41,651 bases of DNA from Propionibacteriales bacterium (GTDB taxonomy: Bacteria; Actinomycetota; Actinomycetes; Propionibacteriales; Nocardioidaceae): contig WHTJ01000034.1 of assembly GCA_009377795.1 (NCBI GenBank), positions 1-41,651 on the forward strand, read 5' to 3'. The position numbers and the translations under genes are program-made. This document shows positions 19,271-28,626 of the stretch, one piece after another. How positions within the stretch are numbered: position 1 is the first letter of the stretch; each line of letters starts with the position of its first letter. The notes beneath the pieces were generated by a model that was not told the origin of the DNA, did not search any database, and saw only the letters and a list, made by a program, of their open reading frames with translations.

Positions 19271-21223
19271 TTGACGAGCGATATGAGTCCTATGACCGCG
19301 CTGCCCGTCCTGTCCGAGACGGCCTCGGCCGTGGCCCCCGCTCAGGCCGGCGGCGTCTACTCCCTGCTGTGGCTGGTGGTGGCACTCCCCGCGGTGAGCG
19401 CCGCGATCCTGCTGCTCGGTGGCCGCTCCACCAACGCGTGGGGTCACCTGCTGGGCTGCGCCGCCCCGATCGCGTCCTTCGCCCTCGGCGTCCTGATGTT
19501 CGTCAGCCTGCTGACCCGGGACGCCCACGACCGTGCGATCGAGCAGCACCTGTTCGACTGGATCACGACCGGCTCGTACGACGTCGACGCCGGGCTGTTG
19601 CTCGACCCGCTGTCCATGCTGTTCGTGCTGCTGATCACGGGTGTGGGGAGCATCATCCACGTCTACTCGATCGGCTACATGGCCGAGGACCCGCGACGGC
19701 GCCGGTTCTTCGGCCAGCTCAACCTGTTCGTGGCCGCGATGCTGCTGCTGGTTCTGGGCAGCGACTACCTCGTGCTGTTCGTCGGCTGGGAGGGGGTCGG
19801 CCTGGCGTCGTACCTGCTGATCGGCTTCTGGCAGCACAAGCACTCCGCGGCCACGGCCGCCAAGAAGGCGTTCGTAGTCAACCGCGTGGGTGACATGGGC
19901 ATGGCGCTCGCCGTGATGCTGATGTTCGCGACGTTCGGTACGACGTCGTTCGTGGGCGTCTCCGCGGCCGCGGAGGGTGCATCGACCGCGACCCTGACCG
20001 CGCTCGGCCTGCTGCTCCTGCTCGGGGCGTGCGGTAAGTCCGCACAGGTCCCGCTGCAGAGCTGGCTGCTCGACGCGATGGAGGGCCCCACCCCGGTGTC
20101 GGCGCTGATCCATGCGGCGACCATGGTGACCGCGGGGGTCTACCTCGTCACCAGGTCGAACTTCATCTTCAACGAGGCGCCCACGGCGCAGACCGCGGTC
20201 GTGATCGTCGGTCTGGTGACCGCGCTCTGGGGCGCGATCATCGGGTGCGCTAAAGACGACATCAAGAAGGCGCTGGCCGGCTCGACCATGAGCCAGATCG
20301 GCTACATGCACCTCGCCGCCGGCCTGGGCCCGATCGGCTACGCGTTCGCCATCTTCCACCTGCTCACGCACGGGTTCTTCAAGGCGAATCTGTTCCTCGG
20401 CGCCGGATCGGTCATGCACTCGATGAACGACGAGGTCGACATGCGCAGGTACGGCGGCCTGGCGCCGCTGATGCCGATCACCTTCCTCACCTTCGCGATG
20501 GGCTACCTCGCGATCATCGGGTTCCCGCTGTTCTCCGGGTTCTGGAGCAAGGACCTCATCCTCGAGGCGGCGTTCGCGGAGAACCTCGTCGTCGGCTTCG
20601 GAGCGCTCCTGGGTGCGGGCATCACCGCGTTCTACATGACGCGGGTGATGCTCATGACGTTCCTGTCCCCGAAACGCTGGGCGGACGACGTCCATCCGCA
20701 CGAGTCGCCGAGGGTGATGACCGTTCCGCTGTTGGTGCTGGCCGCGTTGTCGGCGGTCGGCGGCGTCCTGTACCTGGGCGGCTGGGTGGTGGACTGGCTG
20801 ACCCCGGTGGTGGGTGAGGAGCACCCCGAGCTCGGTGTACCGGTCTGGGTGATCTCGCTGGCCGCGGTGGCGGTGGTCGCCGCCGGGGTCGCGGTCGCGT
20901 GGGTGCTGGTCGCCAAGCGGGACGTACCGCGGGAGGCGCCGGTGCGGGTGTCGGTGTTCACCACGGCGGCCCGGGCCGACCTGTTCGGCGACGCGCTCAA
21001 CGAGGCGGTCTTCATGCGGCCCGGCCAGCACCTCACCCGGTCGCTGGTCTACGTCGACAACCGCGGGGTCGACGGCACGGTCAACGGACTCGGCGGGCTG
21101 ATCGGCGGAGCGTCCGGACGGCTCCGCCGGTTGCAGACCGGTTTCGTGCGTTCCTATGCGCTCACGATGGTCGCTGGCGCCTTCGTCGTGGTGGTGGCGT
21201 TGTTGGCGGCGAATCTCTCATGA
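19271..21223 (+). CDS. nuoL: NADH-quinone oxidoreductase subunit L (complex I, cluster 1)
   Basis: Distal antiporter-like proton-pumping subunit (650 aa), about 16 helices. [16 protein letters not shown] holds the conserved Glu, [20 protein letters not shown] holds the central Lys region, and [20 protein letters not shown] follows. The long lateral helix and final helix are in the last ~120 residues. The start is uncertain: TTG 19271 follows the nuoK stop by 1 bp, with in-frame ATGs at 19283 and 19292 as alternatives. No strong Shine-Dalgarno discriminates between them. Confidence 0.94.
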   Translation: MTSDMSPMTALPVLSETASAVAPAQAGGVYSLLWLVVALPAVSAAILLLGGRSTNAWGHLLGCAAPIASFALGVLMFVSLLTRDAHDRAIEQHLFDWITTGSYDVDAGLLLDPLSMLFVLLITGVGSIIHVYSIGYMAEDPRRRRFFGQLNLFVAAMLLLVLGSDYLVLFVGWEGVGLASYLLIGFWQHKHSAATAAKKAFVVNRVGDMGMALAVMLMFATFGTTSFVGVSAAAEGASTATLTALGLLLLLGACGKSAQVPLQSWLLDAMEGPTPVSALIHAATMVTAGVYLVTRSNFIFNEAPTAQTAVVIVGLVTALWGAIIGCAKDDIKKALAGSTMSQIGYMHLAAGLGPIGYAFAIFHLLTHGFFKANLFLGAGSVMHSMNDEVDMRRYGGLAPLMPITFLTFAMGYLAIIGFPLFSGFWSKDLILEAAFAENLVVGFGALLGAGITAFYMTRVMLMTFLSPKRWADDVHPHESPRVMTVPLLVLAALSAVGGVLYLGGWVVDWLTPVVGEEHPELGVPVWVISLAAVAVVAAGVAVAWVLVAKRDVPREAPVRVSVFTTAARADLFGDALNEAVFMRPGQHLTRSLVYVDNRGVDGTVNGLGGLIGGASGRLRRLQTGFVRSYALTMVAGAFVVVVALLAANLS

Positions 21224-21239
21224 GTGAGGAGAGCACACG

Positions 21240-22772
21240 ATGCCCTGGCTGACCGTTCTCGGCGCCGCGCCGATCGTGGGCGCCGTGCTGGTGGCGTTGC
21301 TGCCCCGGCGCGCCCGCGAGGACCTGCCCAAGATCGTGGCGCTGGCGGTGTCGGTCGCCGTATTGGGGCTGACCGTCGCGCTCGCGGTGCAGTACGACAC
21401 GGGCGGCGGTTACCAGTTCACCGAGCAGCACGAATGGATCTCGGCCTTCGGCGCGCACTACGCCCTCGGCCTGGACGGCATCGGCCTGCTCATGGTTGTG
21501 CTCACCGCGGTACTCACGCCGGTGGTGATCCTCGCCTCCTGGTACGACGCCGAGGGCGGCCGCTGGAGCACGAACGCGTTCTTCGCCTGGGTGCTCCTGC
21601 TGGAGGGCCTCTCGATCGGCGTGTTCGCGGCGACCGACGTGTTCTTGTTCTACGTGTTGTTCGAGGCCACGCTGGTGCCGATCTACTTCCTGATCGGCGG
21701 GTACGGCGGCGTGCGCCGTTCGTACGCCGCGGTGAAGTTCCTGATCTTCAGCCTGTTCGGCGGGCTGCTCATGCTGGCCTCCGTCGTCGGCCTGTACGTC
21801 GTGTCGGCCGACAACGAGACCGGGCCGACGTACCTCCTGTCCGAGCTCAGCGGCCTGTCCATGGACGAGACGACCGGGCGCTGGCTGTTCCTCGGTTTCT
21901 TCATCGCGTTCGCGATCAAGGCTCCGATGTGGCCGGTGCACACGTGGCTGCCGGATGCGGCCAGCGAGGGCACTCCCGGCACGTCGGTGATGCTGGTCAG
22001 CGTGCTCGACAAGATCGGCACCTTCGGCATGCTGCGGTTCTGCCTCGGTATCTTCCCCGAGGCGTCGCAGTGGGCCACCCCGGTGGTGATCACGCTCGCG
22101 GTGATCAGCGTGTTGTACGGCGCGCTGCTGGCGATCGGCCAGAACGACATGCGCCGACTGATCGCCTATACGTCGGTCTCGCACTTCGGGTTCATCGTGC
22201 TGGGCATCTTCGTGTTCAACAGCCAGAGCCACGCCGGTGCGGTCCTCTACATGTTCAACCACGGGCTGGCGACCGGTGCGCTGTTCCTCGTCACCGGGTT
22301 CCTGATCAGCCGGCGCGGCTCCAAGATGATCAGCGACTTCGGCGGAGTGGAAAGCGTCGCCCCGGTGCTCGCGGGCGCGTTCCTCGTCGCCGGATTGGCC
22401 AGCCTGTCCCTTCCGGGGCTGGCGCCGTTCGTCAGCGAGTTCCTGGTGCTGGCCGGGACGTTCAGCGAGTCGATCGTCACCGCGGTGATCGCGGCGTTCG
22501 GGATCATCCTGGCCGCGCTCTACATCCTGATCATGTACCAGCGCACGATGACCGGGCCGCTGCGTCCCGGGCTGGAGGCCACCCGTGATCTCAACCTGCG
22601 GGAGTCGGTCGCGCTGGCTCCGGTGCTGGCGCTGATCGTGGTTCTCGGGCTGTTCCCGAAGCCGGCGCTCGACGTGATCAACCCCGGTGTCGCGGCGACT
22701 CTGGAGCATGTCGGGGAGACCGATCCGGAGCCGACGGTTCCGGCCGAAGCGGCGGAAGGGGCGCAGGAGTGA
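21240..22772 (+). CDS. nuoM: NADH-quinone oxidoreductase subunit M (complex I, cluster 1)
   Basis: Antiporter-like proton-pumping subunit (510 aa), about 14 helices. VLFEATLVPIYFLIGGYGG carries the conserved Glu, and KAPMWPVHTWLPDAASEGTP with VSVLDKIGTFGMLRF carries the two Lys positions. The second half (LAIGQNDMRRLIAYTSVSHF) is intact. The PDAASEGTPGTS segment differs from the commoner PDAH-EAPTAGS form but is seen in actinobacterial NuoM. ATG 21240 follows GAGGAG. The stop overlaps nuoN by 4 bp. Confidence 0.95.
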   Translation: MPWLTVLGAAPIVGAVLVALLPRRAREDLPKIVALAVSVAVLGLTVALAVQYDTGGGYQFTEQHEWISAFGAHYALGLDGIGLLMVVLTAVLTPVVILASWYDAEGGRWSTNAFFAWVLLLEGLSIGVFAATDVFLFYVLFEATLVPIYFLIGGYGGVRRSYAAVKFLIFSLFGGLLMLASVVGLYVVSADNETGPTYLLSELSGLSMDETTGRWLFLGFFIAFAIKAPMWPVHTWLPDAASEGTPGTSVMLVSVLDKIGTFGMLRFCLGIFPEASQWATPVVITLAVISVLYGALLAIGQNDMRRLIAYTSVSHFGFIVLGIFVFNSQSHAGAVLYMFNHGLATGALFLVTGFLISRRGSKMISDFGGVESVAPVLAGAFLVAGLASLSLPGLAPFVSEFLVLAGTFSESIVTAVIAAFGIILAALYILIMYQRTMTGPLRPGLEATRDLNLRESVALAPVLALIVVLGLFPKPALDVINPGVAATLEHVGETDPEPTVPAEAAEGAQE

Positions 22773-24391
22773 TCGCGGTCCACGGTTCCGTGCTGGCGCA
22801 GGAGATCGAGATCGAGTCGCCGAACATCGCGTACTCGGCGATCTACCCCATCCTGATCGTGTTCGGGGTCGCGCTGGTGGGCGTGCTGGTCGAGGCGTTC
22901 GCGCCGCGCCCCAGGCGCTACGTCGTACAGACCGTGCTCGCCGCCGCGGGTCTCGGGCTCGCCTTCGTCGGCACCGTGCTCGTCGCGGGTGACCTGCCGG
23001 AGACCCAGAACGGCCTGGCCCGGGGCGGGATCGAGGCCGAGGGTGCGCTCGCCGTCGACGGGCCGACGCTGTTCATCTGGGGCGCGATCCTGCTGCTCTC
23101 GTTCTTCAGCGTGCTGCTGTTCGCCGAGCGGCGCCTGGAGAGCGGGGTGACGGCGTTCGCCGGGCAGGCCGCGGCCCTGCCGGGCACCGAGGCCGAGCGC
23201 GAGGCGTCGACCCGCGGCCTCGAGCACACCGAGGTCTTCCCGCTGATGCTGTTCGCGGTCGGCGGCATGATGCTGTTCCCGGCGTCGAACGACCTGCTCA
23301 CGATGTTCGTGGCGCTGGAGGTGCTGTCGTTCCCGCTGTACCTGCTGTGCGGTCTCGCCCGGCGCCGGCGGCTGCTGAGCCAGGAGGCCGCGGTCAAGTA
23401 CTTCCTGCTCGGGGCGTTCGCGTCCGGCTTCTTCCTGTACGGCATCGCGCTCGTCTACGGGTACGCGGGCACGGTCACGCTGGCCGGTATCGACGGCGCG
23501 ATCACCAACCGGGTCGGCGGCGACGGGCTGCTCCTCGCCGGAATCGGGCTGATGGCGGTCGGCCTGCTGTTCAAGATCGGCGCCGCACCGTTCCACGCCT
23601 GGACGCCGGACGTCTACCAGGGCGCGCCGACCGCGGTCACCGGATTCATGGCGGCGTGCACCAAGGTCGCCGCGTTCGGCGCGTTGTTGCGGGTGTTCTA
23701 CGTCGCGTTCGGCGGAGCCCAGTGGAACTGGATGCCGATGATGTGGATCGTCGCCGCACTGACCATGGGGGTCGGCTGTGTACTCACCCTGACCCAGACC
23801 GACGTGAAGCGGATGCTGGCGTACTCGTCGATCGCGCACGCCGGGTTCCTGCTCACGGGCTTCGTGGGCGTCCAGGCGGCCACGCGGGACAGCGACGACA
23901 TGACCAGCCTGGTGGCGGTGATGTTCTACCTGCTGGCGTACGGGTTCACCACGCTGGGTGCGTTCGCGGTGGTGACCGTCGTACGCGACTCGTCCGGCGA
24001 AGCGACCCATCTGTCGAGGTGGGCAGGGCTCGGCAAGCAGTCGCCGGTGCTCGCGGGGGTGTTCGCGCTCTTCATGCTGGCGTTCCTCGGGCTGCCCGCC
24101 ACCAGCGGCTTCATGGCCAAGTGGGCGGTGTTCACCTCCGCCTGGGCGGGCGATGCTCAGCTGCTGGTGATCATCGCGGTGCTGGCCAGCGTGATCACGG
24201 CGTTCGTCTACATCCGGGTCATCGTCCTGATGTTCTTCGCCGATCCGGTGGGTGAGGGCCCCACCGTGGCCATGCCGAGCGTCCTGACCGTGGTGACGAT
24301 CGCCGCGGGTGTCGTGGTCACGGTCGCGTTGGGTGTCGCGCCGCAACCGGTACTCGACCTCGCGCATCAGGCCGGTGAGTTCGTACGCTGA
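22769..24391 (+). CDS. nuoN: NADH-quinone oxidoreductase subunit N (complex I, cluster 1)
   Basis: Third antiporter-like subunit (540 aa). FVALEVLSFPLYLLCGLARR holds the helix-5 Glu, LLFKIGAAPFHAWTPDVYQG holds the helix-7 Lys, and TQTDVKRMLAYSSIAHAGF holds the helix-12 Lys region. An insertion of about 40 residues (RLESGVTAFAGQAAALPGTE and following) lies between early helices and lengthens it beyond the ~485 aa norm. GTG 22769 overlaps nuoM by 4 bp. It closes the 14-gene operon. Confidence 0.95.
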   Translation: MIAVHGSVLAQEIEIESPNIAYSAIYPILIVFGVALVGVLVEAFAPRPRRYVVQTVLAAAGLGLAFVGTVLVAGDLPETQNGLARGGIEAEGALAVDGPTLFIWGAILLLSFFSVLLFAERRLESGVTAFAGQAAALPGTEAEREASTRGLEHTEVFPLMLFAVGGMMLFPASNDLLTMFVALEVLSFPLYLLCGLARRRRLLSQEAAVKYFLLGAFASGFFLYGIALVYGYAGTVTLAGIDGAITNRVGGDGLLLAGIGLMAVGLLFKIGAAPFHAWTPDVYQGAPTAVTGFMAACTKVAAFGALLRVFYVAFGGAQWNWMPMMWIVAALTMGVGCVLTLTQTDVKRMLAYSSIAHAGFLLTGFVGVQAATRDSDDMTSLVAVMFYLLAYGFTTLGAFAVVTVVRDSSGEATHLSRWAGLGKQSPVLAGVFALFMLAFLGLPATSGFMAKWAVFTSAWAGDAQLLVIIAVLASVITAFVYIRVIVLMFFADPVGEGPTVAMPSVLTVVTIAAGVVVTVALGVAPQPVLDLAHQAGEFVR

Positions 24392-24445
24392 GTTCACGCC
24401 ATCCGCCGAACGGCCGACGTGGCCCCCGTTGCTGAGGAGCTTGCT

Positions 24446-25441
24446 GTGACCGATGCCCGCGGCGAACTGCCGCCGGTGAACGCCGACCTGGAGGCCAGGG
24501 TGCGTGCCGGGCTGGCCGAGGTCGAACGGCGGCTGCAGGCGAGTGTGGACAGCGACGCCCCGCTGGTGGCCGACGTCTCGCGGCATCTGATGAACGCCGG
24601 CGGCAAGCGGTTCCGGCCGATGCTGGTGCTCACCGCCGCGGAGTTCGGCGACCCGGAGGCGCGCGGCGTACTCGATGCGGCGGTCGGGGTCGAGCTGACT
24701 CATCTGGCGTCGCTGTACCACGACGACGTGATGGACGAGGCCGACCTGCGCCGTGGGGCCAAGAGCGCTAACGCCCTGTGGGACAACAGCATGGCGATCC
24801 TGACCGGCGACTTCCTGTTCGCCCAGGCGTCGCAGGTGATCGCAGATCTCGGGGCGGAGGCGGTCCGAATCCAGGCACAGACGTTCGCCCGGCTGGTCGA
24901 GGGCCAGATCCGCGAGACCGCGGGCCCTCGCGAGGGCGACGAGCTGCTCGACCATTACCTGCGGGTCGTCGCGGACAAGACCGGCTCGCTGATCGCGACG
25001 TCCGCGCGCTACGGCGCCATGATGTCCGGCAGCGACGCCGACCTCGTGCCGGTGCTCACGGAGTTCGGCGAGCGGATCGGTACGGCGTTCCAGCTCTCCG
25101 ACGACGTCATCGACATCGCGAGCGACTCCGACGAGCTCGGCAAGAGCGCGGGGACCGACCTGCGTGAGGGTGTACCGACCCTTCCGGTGCTGATCGCCCG
25201 GCGGTCCACCGACCCGGCGGACGCCCGGCTGCTCGAACTGCTCACCGGACCGCTGACCGACGACTCGCTGCACGCCGAGACGCTGGGTCTGTTGCGGGTC
25301 CATCCCGCGATGAACGAGGCGCGGGCCGAGGTGGAGCGGCGCGCCGAGCAGGCCCGCGAGCTGCTGGCGAAGCTGCCCGACGTACCCGCACGGGACGCGC
25401 TCGCCGACATGTGTGACCTGGTCGTCCACCGCACCACCTAG
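24446..25441 (+). CDS. long-chain trans-polyprenyl diphosphate synthase (menaquinone side chain)
   Basis: Class I prenyltransferase (331 aa) that elongates allylic diphosphates with isopentenyl diphosphate. GGKRFRPML (residues 52-60), the first Asp-rich motif HDDVMDEAD (92-100) and the second QLSDDVIDIASD (216-227) are all intact. Small side chains before the first motif (LASLY) fit a long product, plausibly the C35-C50 menaquinone tail; the exact length cannot be read. GTG 24446 is preferred because GAGGAG lies 6 nt upstream; GTG 24419 is an alternative. It follows nuoN by 54 bp and is probably co-transcribed, placing tail synthesis with the enzyme that uses the quinone. Confidence 0.9.
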   Translation: MTDARGELPPVNADLEARVRAGLAEVERRLQASVDSDAPLVADVSRHLMNAGGKRFRPMLVLTAAEFGDPEARGVLDAAVGVELTHLASLYHDDVMDEADLRRGAKSANALWDNSMAILTGDFLFAQASQVIADLGAEAVRIQAQTFARLVEGQIRETAGPREGDELLDHYLRVVADKTGSLIATSARYGAMMSGSDADLVPVLTEFGERIGTAFQLSDDVIDIASDSDELGKSAGTDLREGVPTLPVLIARRSTDPADARLLELLTGPLTDDSLHAETLGLLRVHPAMNEARAEVERRAEQARELLAKLPDVPARDALADMCDLVVHRTT

Positions 25442-25456
25442 AGATGAGGTGACCTG

Positions 25457-25492
25457 ATGGGCGACGACGGGGCCGAGCCCGGATCGACATGA
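25457..25492 (+). CDS. possible 11-codon upstream ORF (translational coupling peptide)
   Basis: ATG 25457 follows GAGGTGA (25446-25452) and encodes MGDDGAEPGST, ending in a TGA that overlaps the next gene's ATG in an ATGA at 25489-25492. The downstream ATG has no Shine-Dalgarno of its own. The arrangement suggests that ribosomes finishing this mini-ORF re-initiate on the membrane-protein gene. It is too short for homology, so this is a reading of signals only. Confidence 0.35.
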   Translation: MGDDGAEPGST

Positions 25493-27087
25493 GCTCCACA
25501 TACGTGCAGGTCCAAGTCTGGCTGGACCGTGCTCGGCAACCTGCGCCCGGGGCGGCGACGCCCGACCGCTCGGGCCGGTGGTTCGTTCTCGGCGCCGTCT
25601 GTGTATGCGTCGTACTGCACTTTCCGGCACTGCTCTGGCCGCTGGGGGCGGACGAGTCGGGGTTCCTGCTCATCACCCGGAGCTGGGATCCCCAGCCGGA
25701 CAACATGTACGGGCACTACTGGGTCGCGCGGCCCCCGGTGCTGCTGTGGATGTTCCAGGCCGCGGATGCGCTCGGCGGTGCGTACATGCCGCGACTGTTC
25801 GTCGCGGCCCTGGCCGGGCTGATGGTGGTCGCCGCGTACCGGGTGGGCGTGCTCCTCGCGGGTCCGGTCGCCGGCCGTTGGACGGCGGCCGCATCGGTCG
25901 CCCTGGTGGGCAACCCGTACCTGACCGCGTGGCAGGCCAAGAGCGAGTCGTTCGGCATGCCGCTGGTGATGTGCAGCTGCTGGCTCGCGCTCGAGGCGCT
26001 CCGGTGTCCGCCCGGTCGGTCGCGGTATGCGCTTGCGGCCGGTGCGGGCATGGTCGGCGTCCTCGCGATTGGCATGAAGCAGAACCTCACCGGCGGGCTG
26101 GTCTTCGGCGGCGTGCTGTTGCTGGGTTCGGTCTTGCGTCGCCGGCTGAGCCCTCGCGAGGGTTCGGTCCTCGCGGGTATGGCGTTCCTCGGTGCCGCCG
26201 TGCCGGTTCTGGCCGTGATGGCCTGGGCGATAGGGAGCGGTGTCCATCTGTCGACACTGTGGGAGATGACGTACGCGTTCCGGTCCGACGCGCTCGAGAC
26301 CATCGCGAGCGGGCCAATGGACGAATCACAGGAACGCGCCCGCGAGCTCGTAAGGCTCGGCGTCGAGAGCGGGCTCGCGGTCATCATCGGGTGGTTCGTG
26401 GTGTCGTTCCGGCGGGCGAGCCGGACGCAGCCCGCGGTGGCGTGGGCCGTCGTCGCGATGCTGCTCACCGATCTGGCGGCGCTCGTGCTCGGGGGCCACT
26501 ACTGGCCGTCGTACCTCATCGCGCTGATCCCGGGGGCCGCGCTCTGTGTGGCGCTCCTCTCCGGAGTCCCCGATCGACGGGCGGGAGCCATGATGCGCCT
26601 GCTGGTGGTCCTGATGTCGCTGGCCACCGCGCTCGCGCTGTGGTCGCACACCGCCGAGCACACCGACGGAAGCGTCAACCCAGGCCACTACTACACCGGG
26701 ATGGGCGTGGGTCGGGCCGCACGGCCCGACGACACCATCCTGGTGCTGTACGGACACGCCAACGTCGTCGCGGCCTCCGGGCTGCGCGCTCCGTACCCGT
26801 ACCTCTGGGCTTTGCCCGCGCGCACCCGCGATCCGGACCTGGCGCGGATGCGGACGGTGCTCGCCGGCCCGCAGGCGCCCACCTGGGTGGTCGAGTCGGA
26901 TCCGGGCGACACGTGGGACCTCGACGAGGACGACCGGCTACGCAGGCTGCTGCACACGAGGTACACCTACCTGGGACCGCTGTGCGGCCGCACGATCTGG
27001 CGGCGTACGGATCAGCAGCGACCCTCGCCGTTCGGCGTCGACTGCGACCGACCCTGGTGGGACACCTGGAGGGTTCAGGCGCGGTAG
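25489..27087 (+). CDS. GT39/ArnT-like multi-spanning membrane protein (putative glycosyltransferase)
   Basis: A 532-aa membrane protein with about 10-12 hydrophobic helices. Just after the first (about residues 31-50) comes LGADESGFLL with Asp55-Glu56. This is the position and type of the catalytic acid in the first external loop of GT-C enzymes (protein mannosyltransferase/ArnT, Pfam PMT_2-like). These use a polyprenyl-phosphate sugar donor, which would suit the neighbouring prenyl synthase. The C-terminal ~130 residues form a soluble extracytoplasmic domain. Acceptor and sugar are unknown. The start ATG 25489 overlaps an 11-codon ORF. The 3' end overlaps the phoX remnant on the other strand by 13 bp. 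Confidence 0.6.
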   Translation: MSSTYVQVQVWLDRARQPAPGAATPDRSGRWFVLGAVCVCVVLHFPALLWPLGADESGFLLITRSWDPQPDNMYGHYWVARPPVLLWMFQAADALGGAYMPRLFVAALAGLMVVAAYRVGVLLAGPVAGRWTAAASVALVGNPYLTAWQAKSESFGMPLVMCSCWLALEALRCPPGRSRYALAAGAGMVGVLAIGMKQNLTGGLVFGGVLLLGSVLRRRLSPREGSVLAGMAFLGAAVPVLAVMAWAIGSGVHLSTLWEMTYAFRSDALETIASGPMDESQERARELVRLGVESGLAVIIGWFVVSFRRASRTQPAVAWAVVAMLLTDLAALVLGGHYWPSYLIALIPGAALCVALLSGVPDRRAGAMMRLLVVLMSLATALALWSHTAEHTDGSVNPGHYYTGMGVGRAARPDDTILVLYGHANVVAASGLRAPYPYLWALPARTRDPDLARMRTVLAGPQAPTWVVESDPGDTWDLDEDDRLRRLLHTRYTYLGPLCGRTIWRRTDQQRPSPFGVDCDRPWWDTWRVQAR

Positions 27088-27564
27088 GCGACGACGACGC
27101 TGGGCCGGGGGAAGTCGTCGGTGTGCGGCCAGGTGGACGAGGGGTTCTCGAACGTCGAGCCGTCCGTCTCGCCGGGATGCTGTACGGCGACGAAGACGCT
27201 CTTGTCGTCCACGATCAACGGACCGCAGGTCTCGGCACCGACCGGCACGGTGAGGAACTGCCGCACATTGCCACGCTCCGACCCGGCGGTCGGCACCGCG
27301 AACAGCCCGTCGTTGGAACCCAGGCGGTTCCCGTCGGTCGAGATCCAGAGGTTCGAGCTCGGGTCGAACGCCACGTTGTCCGGGCACGAGATCGGGCTCA
27401 CGCCCTCCTTCGGGAATCCCGCGAAGTAGGTCTCGGGTGCCTCGGGGTCGCCGCAGACCATGAACAGCCACCAGGTGAACGTCTCGGACGCCGCGTCGCC
27501 GTCCGCCTCGGTGATCTCGAGCACGTAGCCGTTGCGGTTGCCGGACTCGGCGCGAGCGGGTGGG
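27075..27564 (-). pseudogene. 3' remnant of a PhoX/DUF839-family phosphatase gene
   Basis: The reading frame gives about 160 residues matching only the C-terminal part of PhoX-family (DUF839) phosphatases. It shows PDNVAFDPSSNLWISTDGN, then ETCGPLIVDDKSVFVAVQHP, then the family-ending FENPSSTWP...FPRPSVVVAY. The family is usually 600-700 aa. The homologous frame can be followed back through RAESGNRNGYVLEI to about 27564, where it meets the korB stop (27565-27567). The rest of the gene, including any signal peptide and metal site, is absent. A GTG at 27524 could start a 149-aa product but has no Shine-Dalgarno. A deletion joining this end to korB is the likely cause. Confidence 0.75.
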
Positions 27565-28626
27565 TCAGGCGACGTTCCAGGTGTCGCCGCTGTTGAGCAG
27601 TGCGTCGAGGTCGCCGTCGCCGGACTTCTCCCGGGCGGCGCTGATCTGCGTGCGGGCCTGGTCGTCGTACGTCGGGCGCTCGATCTGCCGGAAGATGCCG
27701 ATCGGGGCGCGGTGGAGGTGACCGGCGTCGGTCAGCCGGGACAAGCTGAACGCGGCGGACGAGTCGTGGCCGTGCGCGTCGTGCACGTGTATCCGCGCCT
27801 CGTCGACCTCGGCGGTCTCGACCGCGAAGAACGCGCCGCTGGCGTGGTCGCGCACTACGGCGTACTCGCCGTCCGCGCCGAACGTGACCGGCTGTCCGTG
27901 TGTGAGCGGGATGAGCGCCGCGTCGGCGGTGTCGCGGTCCTTGAACGCCTCGAACGCGCCGTCGTTGAAGATCGGGCAGTTCTGGTAGATCTCGACCAGC
28001 GCGGCGCCGCGGTGGGCGGCGGCCGCCCGCAGGACGCCGGTGAGGTGCTTGCGGTTGGAGTCGATGGTGCGCGCGACGAACGTCGCCTCGGCGCCGAGGG
28101 CCAGCGAGATCGGGTTGAACGGGGTGTCCACCGAGCCCATCGGCGTGGACTTCGTGACCTTGCCGGCCTCGGAGGTGGGCGAGTACTGGCCCTTGGTGAG
28201 CCCGTAAATCCGGTTGTTGAACAGCAGGATGGTGATGTTCAGGTTGCGCCGCAGGGCGTGGATCAGGTGGTTGCCGCCGATGGACAGCGCGTCACCGTCG
28301 CCGGTCACCACCCACACCGACAGATCGGGCCGGGTCACGGCCAGCCCGGTGGCGATCGCCGGCGCCCGGCCGTGGATGGAGTGCAGGCCGAACGTGTCGA
28401 GGTAGTACGGGAACCGGGCGGCGCAGCCGATCCCGGAGACGAAGACGATGTTCTCCTTCTTCAGTCCCAGATCCGGCAGGAAGCCTTGTACCGCGGCGAG
28501 GACGGCATAGTCCCCGCATCCGGGGCACCAGCGCACCTCCTGGTCGGAGCCGAAGTCCTTGCGGGTCTGCGGCTCCTCGGTGGTGGGTACGTCGCGCAGG
28601 CCTGGCATGGGCAGCTCGGTGGTCAT
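27565..28626 (-). CDS. korB: 2-oxoacid:ferredoxin oxidoreductase, beta subunit (KorB)
   Basis: A 353-aa thiamine-diphosphate subunit. WCPGCGDY supplies Cys34 and Cys37, GIGCAARFPYY Cys68 and YQNCPIFND Cys217: four cysteines for the single [4Fe-4S] cluster. The ThDP-Mg motif is GDGDALSIGGNH (109-120) with NNRIYGLTKGQYSPTS after it. LHSIHGRAPAIATGLA is the family signature. With KorA it oxidatively decarboxylates 2-oxoglutarate (or a related 2-oxoacid) to the acyl-CoA and reduces ferredoxin. ATG 28626 overlaps the korA stop in an ATGA. The frame extends seven codons further upstream inside korA, which is not used. Confidence 0.93.
   Translation of the reverse strand: MTTELPMPGLRDVPTTEEPQTRKDFGSDQEVRWCPGCGDYAVLAAVQGFLPDLGLKKENIVFVSGIGCAARFPYYLDTFGLHSIHGRAPAIATGLAVTRPDLSVWVVTGDGDALSIGGNHLIHALRRNLNITILLFNNRIYGLTKGQYSPTSEAGKVTKSTPMGSVDTPFNPISLALGAEATFVARTIDSNRKHLTGVLRAAAAHRGAALVEIYQNCPIFNDGAFEAFKDRDTADAALIPLTHGQPVTFGADGEYAVVRDHASGAFFAVETAEVDEARIHVHDAHGHDSSAAFSLSRLTDAGHLHRAPIGIFRQIERPTYDDQARTQISAAREKSGDGDLDALLNSGDTWNVA

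Noticed and set aside
24391-24400. TTCACG between nuoN and the prenyl synthase as a second Rex half-site
   Set aside because: No inverted partner GTGAA is present at the right spacing, and one arm alone occurs by chance.
22520-25630. Minus-strand open frame of 1036 codons opposite nuoM, nuoN and the prenyl synthase
   Set aside because: No recognisable domain, Arg/His/Gln-rich composition typical of antisense translation, and three sound genes on the other strand.
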